Assembly (NCBI GenBank): GCA_015486915.1
Contig: WFQS01000439.1
Coordinates: forward strand, 1 to 10,057
DNA from: Desulfobacteraceae bacterium
Lineage (GTDB): Bacteria > Desulfobacterota > Desulfobacteria > Desulfobacterales > Desulfobacteraceae
Length of the DNA stretch: 10,057 nt
Reading direction: 5' to 3'
The notes below the pieces were generated by a model, which was not told the DNA's origin, ran no database searches, and was given only the letters and a program-made list of their open reading frames with translations. Positions 6,900 to 10,057 of this stretch are shown here, in pieces. Both the position numbers and the translations under genes were made by a program. The stretch's first letter is position 1, and every line of letters begins with the position of its first letter.

Positions 6900-6933
6900 T
6901 GGGGCTAATCAGGATTGACCCGAATTGGCCCCA
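6900..6933. repeat. Intergenic hairpin, 10-bp stem
   Basis: TGGGGCTAAT (6900-6909) pairs with ATTGGCCCCA (6924-6933) with one G-U wobble and a 14-nt loop. It starts 9 nt after the beta-subunit stop. On the + strand it is followed by A7, not U, so it is not a classical intrinsic terminator for the operon. On the - strand the T run precedes the stem, which also fails. It may stabilise the 3' end of the PadEFGHI message or mark an RNA-processing site between the two enzyme modules. Confidence 0.55.
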
Positions 6934-7056
6934 AAAAAATCAAAAATACTGACAAATTAAATGGCCTGAGGTGTTCGGCCGGCAGGTACAGGAGATCTGC
7001 TCGCTATTTCTTATTAAAAATAATTACAACACAAATTCTTATAAAATAAACAACAC

Positions 7057-7062
7057 AAGGAG
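7057..7062 (+). promoter_or_regulatory. Ribosome site deciding the padB start
   Basis: AAGGAG lies 7 nt before ATG 7070. The frame stays open upstream to 6971, but that longer version has no ribosome site, reads through AT-rich intergenic sequence, and includes this site as Arg-Arg codons. The shorter start is strongly preferred. Confidence 0.8.
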
Positions 7063-7069
7063 ATGGAAG

Positions 7070-9673
7070 ATGTATGAAAGTGCCGTACAAAATTCTGTAA
7101 AACCGGGTAAATGGATTAATTCAACCTGCAAAATGTGCCTTCATTCATGCAGTGTAAGAGTTCATGTCACCAATGAAGGGGTAGTGAACAAAATAGAAGG
7201 AAACCCTACAAATCCCAGCAATGAATGCGGGCTTTGCCCAAAGGGCAATGCTTCTATTATGCGACTTTACGATCCCCAGCGCGTTAAGACTCCATTAAAA
7301 CGAACAAATCCAAGAAAGGGCCCCAATGATGATCCCGGATGGGTACCAATTTCATGGGATGAGGCTTTTGATATTGTGGGAAAGGAGTTGAAAAAAACCT
7401 ATGATGATGATCCGAGAAAGCTTCTTCCTGCAATAAACGATTTCCAGAAAATATACTTCTGGGCATGGCCTGCTGCTTTTGGCGGAAATGCAAATTTCTT
7501 TTCAGTTGTGGGAACTTTATGCGGCGGTGGATATCACCCCATGAACGGTTTTATTCATTCTTCCTTTGCAGCAGCCAATGACTCTGATTATTGTAAATAC
7601 TGGTTAAATACAGGTGGGTGCGATGGTTTTTCTTCACATCTCCATGTTGCAGGTGCAGCCCGTCATATGGCAAGGGCACGCGTTGACCGCGGTATGAAAC
7701 TTGTTACTGTTGATCCGCGTCTTTCCACATCAGGCGCAAAATCAGATGAATGGATTCCCATCAGACCTGCAACGGACAGGCATTTTGCCTTAGGTCTCTG
7801 CCACGTGATGATCTTTGAGGAACTTTATGATTCAAAATTCCTTAAAAAAGATACTAATGCGGTTTACCTTGTGGGACCTGACGGCCTGTTTGTTCGTAAT
7901 AAAGATGGAAAAATTTATGTTTGGGATTCTGTTGACGAAAAAGCAAAGGTTTTTGATGATCCCACCATTAAAGATTTTGCCCTTGAAGGCGAGTACGAGG
8001 TTGAGGGTGTTAAAGCTTCTCCAAGTTTTCAGTTATTTAAAAACATTGTAAGAAAATGTACTCCTGAAACTATTTCCAAGGTTACAACAATTCCCGAAGA
8101 AAAAATTGTACGCATAGCAAGGGAACTTGCGGAAGCTGCAAGCATTGGAAGCACAATTGAAATTGAAGGGAGAACACTGCCTTTCAGGCCTGCGGCTTTC
8201 AATTATTACAGGGGTGCCCAGGGCCATAAAACAGGAAGCATGAGCAATCATGCCTATAAACTTGTTAATTTTCTTTTGGGATGTATTGACGCTCCAGGAG
8301 GCCATGTTGGTGTAACATTGGATGATTTCTGGATTGACCGTGGTCACATATGGGAAGGTGAGTCCGGACAAATTCTGGTGACCCCCCATCAGCTTCATCC
8401 GGAAGTACCATTTTCATATCCTGCAAATACAGCGCATTTAATGGATTATTTTCCATTTGGTGTTGATCCGGGCCACCTGATTACACAAACATTTTTTGAG
8501 CCGGAAAAATGGGGCATGGATTTTAAACCTGATACAATGCTTATCTGCCATTCCAATCCTCTTTGGAACATGAACGGTCCCCAGAGTAAATATTTTGAAA
8601 TTATGCGCCAGATGCGTTTTGTTGTGGCCATAGATATTCTGCTCAATGAAAGTACTGTATGGGCGGATGTTGTCCTTCCAACCCTTGATAATCTTGAACG
8701 CTGGAATATGGTCATGATAGAACCTCCAATGACTGAGGGACAATGCCTCACACAGCCTGTAATTAAACCTATCTGTAATGCAAAGAGCGAAGAAGAAATT
8801 TTCAATGAACTTTCAGAAAGGATAGGAATACTTGATCAGTGGAATGAGGTTCAGAACTTTGCAAATAAATTTACTGAAAAACCTGAGCTCATGCTTAAAC
8901 CAGGTGTGAAATATTCAGATAAAGATATTGCCGAAAGAAAGGGTAAACTGTGGAATAATAAAGATCTTGAATGGTATAAAAAGAAAGGCCATTCCGTTAC
9001 AAAAAGACGTCCGGATAAATTTTATCGTCCCTGGGAAGGTAAGAGAATACATTTTTACATTGAAGAGATTCTTGTTCAAAAGAATGAACTCCAGGCTAAA
9101 ATGAAAAAAGCCAAGGTTCCGTTCTATGATATCTGGCAGTGGGATGATTATCAGCCCCTTCCGACAACTGTTCTGGATCCTGTCCATAAGGAACCTGAAG
9201 AATTTGATCTTTATGCTATTACTTTCAAGGATATTCAACTTAACTTCAGTGAATCTTTAAGTCTCCCCTGGATAGCTGATATTGTGCAGAAAGATCCCGT
9301 TCATATGGGAATCCTCATTAATCCAGTTACAGCTGCAAAACGTGATATTTCCGATGGAGATATTATTAAAGTCACATCACCATACGGTACTATTTTAGGC
9401 CTTTCAAGGCTGACAGAAGGTATACATGTTGAGACACTTGCCGTTTCCAATGCATTAACCCGATGGATAAAGTATCATACAGTGGTAAAAGCCGGTGGCG
9501 GACATTTTAACAATCTCCTTCCTGCAAACATTGAAAATACAGATGGAAACAGCGGTCAGATGGAATGTACAGCCAGAGTAAAAGTTGAACTTTTCAGGAA
9601 AAAACCAGAGGATCAGGCAGAAATTCAAAGTGAATTTGATAAATCTCGTTCTACAGAACAGAAAATGAAATAA
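7070..9673 (+). CDS. padB: Phenylacetyl-CoA:acceptor oxidoreductase catalytic subunit, molybdopterin enzyme
   Basis: This 867-residue protein belongs to the DMSO-reductase family with bis-molybdopterin guanine dinucleotide and one 4Fe-4S cluster. Cluster ligands are Cys20, Cys23, Cys27 and Cys56 (CKMCLHSC, then GLCPKG). Then come the WDEAFD motif (96-101), the MGD-binding stretch around VTVDPR (212-217) with DEWIPIRP (226-233), and a C-terminal molydopterin-binding domain with DISDGDIIKV. Cys151 in GTLCGGGYHP lies where the molybdenum ligand is expected, but I cannot confirm it. There is no Tat signal, so the enzyme should stay on the cytoplasmic side. The 93-kDa subunit described for Thauera is of similar size, and the following ferredoxin subunit agrees. 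It would oxidise phenylacetyl-CoA to phenylglyoxylate, releasing CoA and passing four electrons to quinone. Without the pad neighbours it could be named only as a molybdopterin oxidoreductase. Confidence 0.72.
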   Translation: MYESAVQNSVKPGKWINSTCKMCLHSCSVRVHVTNEGVVNKIEGNPTNPSNECGLCPKGNASIMRLYDPQRVKTPLKRTNPRKGPNDDPGWVPISWDEAFDIVGKELKKTYDDDPRKLLPAINDFQKIYFWAWPAAFGGNANFFSVVGTLCGGGYHPMNGFIHSSFAAANDSDYCKYWLNTGGCDGFSSHLHVAGAARHMARARVDRGMKLVTVDPRLSTSGAKSDEWIPIRPATDRHFALGLCHVMIFEELYDSKFLKKDTNAVYLVGPDGLFVRNKDGKIYVWDSVDEKAKVFDDPTIKDFALEGEYEVEGVKASPSFQLFKNIVRKCTPETISKVTTIPEEKIVRIARELAEAASIGSTIEIEGRTLPFRPAAFNYYRGAQGHKTGSMSNHAYKLVNFLLGCIDAPGGHVGVTLDDFWIDRGHIWEGESGQILVTPHQLHPEVPFSYPANTAHLMDYFPFGVDPGHLITQTFFEPEKWGMDFKPDTMLICHSNPLWNMNGPQSKYFEIMRQMRFVVAIDILLNESTVWADVVLPTLDNLERWNMVMIEPPMTEGQCLTQPVIKPICNAKSEEEIFNELSERIGILDQWNEVQNFANKFTEKPELMLKPGVKYSDKDIAERKGKLWNNKDLEWYKKKGHSVTKRRPDKFYRPWEGKRIHFYIEEILVQKNELQAKMKKAKVPFYDIWQWDDYQPLPTTVLDPVHKEPEEFDLYAITFKDIQLNFSESLSLPWIADIVQKDPVHMGILINPVTAAKRDISDGDIIKVTSPYGTILGLSRLTEGIHVETLAVSNALTRWIKYHTVVKAGGGHFNNLLPANIENTDGNSGQMECTARVKVELFRKKPEDQAEIQSEFDKSRSTEQKMK

Positions 9674-9708
9674 ATTAAATAGTTTACGTCCTGATTTCAT
9701 ATAAAACG

Positions 9709-9723
9709 GCCATGAGGCTGATC
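9709..9723 (+). repeat. Second copy of a 15-bp intergenic motif
   Basis: GCCATGAGGCTGATC matches GCCATGGGGCTAATC at 6896-6910 at 13 of 15 positions. Both lie in gaps after the last codon of a large subunit gene (6891 and 9673). The first copy is half of a strong hairpin; the second can fold only imperfectly (CGGCC-ATGA-GGCTG, 9707-9720). They may be related processing or regulatory elements, or a chance match. Confidence 0.3.
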
Positions 9724-9818
9724 TAATGACTCTTAGGCGGCTTCACAACAGAAAATGGAACTCTTGTAATCAGAGGTATTTAGCAGGGGTTTCATAGAAA
9801 ATAATAAGGAGGTTGAAA

Positions 9819-10057
9819 ATGACTGTACAATGGGGAATGGTACTGGATTTAAAACGATGCATCGGATGCAATTCATGCACTGTTGCATGTATGATGGAGA
9901 ACTCTCTTCCATCGGGTGTAATGTGGACAAAGACATTAAGCGAAGAAATAGGGACTTATCCCAATGTGACAAGGGCTTTTATCCCGACAATATGCAATCA
10001 CTGTGAAGATCCGCCATGTGAAAGGGTGTGTCCCACCAAGGCAACCTATATTACCGA
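9819..10057 (+). CDS. padC: Phenylacetyl-CoA:acceptor oxidoreductase iron-sulfur subunit, 5' part
   Basis: Only the first 79 codons are in the window. They read as a DmsB/NrfC-type electron-transfer subunit: CIGCNSCTVAC (Cys14, 17, 20, 24), then CNHCEDPPCERVC (Cys58, 61, 66, 70), the standard start of a four-cluster ferredoxin that partners molybdopterin oxidoreductases. WGMVLDLKRC at the N terminus is typical and there is no signal peptide. The ATG follows a very strong TAAGGAGGT (9805-9813) with 5-nt spacing, 145 bp after the catalytic subunit gene. It would carry electrons from the molybdenum subunit to a membrane subunit, expected just beyond the right edge. The name rests on context. Confidence 0.75.
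   Translation, partial: MTVQWGMVLDLKRCIGCNSCTVACMMENSLPSGVMWTKTLSEEIGTYPNVTRAFIPTICNHCEDPPCERVCPTKATYIT

Noticed and set aside
6900..6940. Intrinsic terminator between padI and padB
   Set aside because: The stem is good, but it is followed by an A run instead of a U run on the + strand, and the reverse orientation has its T run on the wrong side.
6971..7069. An N-terminal extension of the molybdenum enzyme with Arg-Arg, resembling a Tat signal
   Set aside because: The Arg-Arg codons are the ribosome site AAGGAGA itself, no hydrophobic segment follows, and the upstream GTG has no ribosome site. Translation from 7070 is far better supported.
9733..9972. Antisense open frame across the padB-padC gap
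   Set aside because: Most of it overlaps the padC start, which has strong cysteine motifs and a ribosome site. The antisense frame shows no family features.
1..10057. CRISPR arrays, insertion sequences, tRNA or rRNA genes
   Set aside because: No regularly spaced repeats, transposase motifs, terminal inverted repeats or RNA-gene signatures were seen anywhere in the window.

Overview
The window carries a single-direction gene cluster, all on the + strand, that matches the anaerobic alpha-oxidation route of phenylacetate known from denitrifiers such as Aromatoleum and Thauera: phenylacetyl-CoA -> phenylglyoxylate -> benzoyl-CoA. The DNA leans to A+T, the ribosome sites are strong (AAGGAGG type), and the proteins are rich in Fe-S clusters. 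This suits an anaerobic, aromatic-degrading bacterium. My best guess is a Desulfobacula-like sulfate reducer of the Desulfobacterota; that is inferred from overall style and pathway, not shown by any marker gene here.

Layout. Bases 1-334 contain no gene. They are very AT-rich and hold a good sigma-54 (-24/-12) promoter candidate at 228-243 and an 18-bp dyad at 17-34. Next come two genes that are not part of the classical pathway: a small VOC protein resembling methylmalonyl-CoA epimerase (335-754, TTG start) and a dihydropyrimidinase/hydantoinase-type amidohydrolase (818-2170). After a 59-bp gap with a perfect 9-bp inverted repeat, five tightly packed genes (2230-6891) encode gamma, delta, alpha, epsilon (FAD) and beta (Fe-S/TPP) subunits. 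That is exactly the subunit set and order of NADH-linked phenylglyoxylate dehydrogenase, PadEFGHI. After a 178-bp gap with a hairpin comes a large molybdopterin oxidoreductase (7070-9673, PadB-like), followed after 145 bp by the 5' end of a four-cluster ferredoxin subunit (9819 to the window end, PadC-like).

How they work together. The PadB/PadC pair, plus a membrane subunit expected just past the window edge, would oxidise phenylacetyl-CoA by four electrons to phenylglyoxylate. PadEFGHI would then decarboxylate phenylglyoxylate onto CoA, giving benzoyl-CoA, CO2 and NADH. Electrons would pass from TPP through the ferredoxin domains to the FAD subunit. The CoA ligase that activates phenylacetate is not in this window. 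No convincing intrinsic terminator is visible, so read-through from the 5' promoter is possible.

The pad genes are a known system. The least explained part is the leader pair: an acyl-CoA-epimerase-like protein that lacks one of the family's metal ligands, and a hydantoinase-like enzyme with an altered active-site Asp-His pair.
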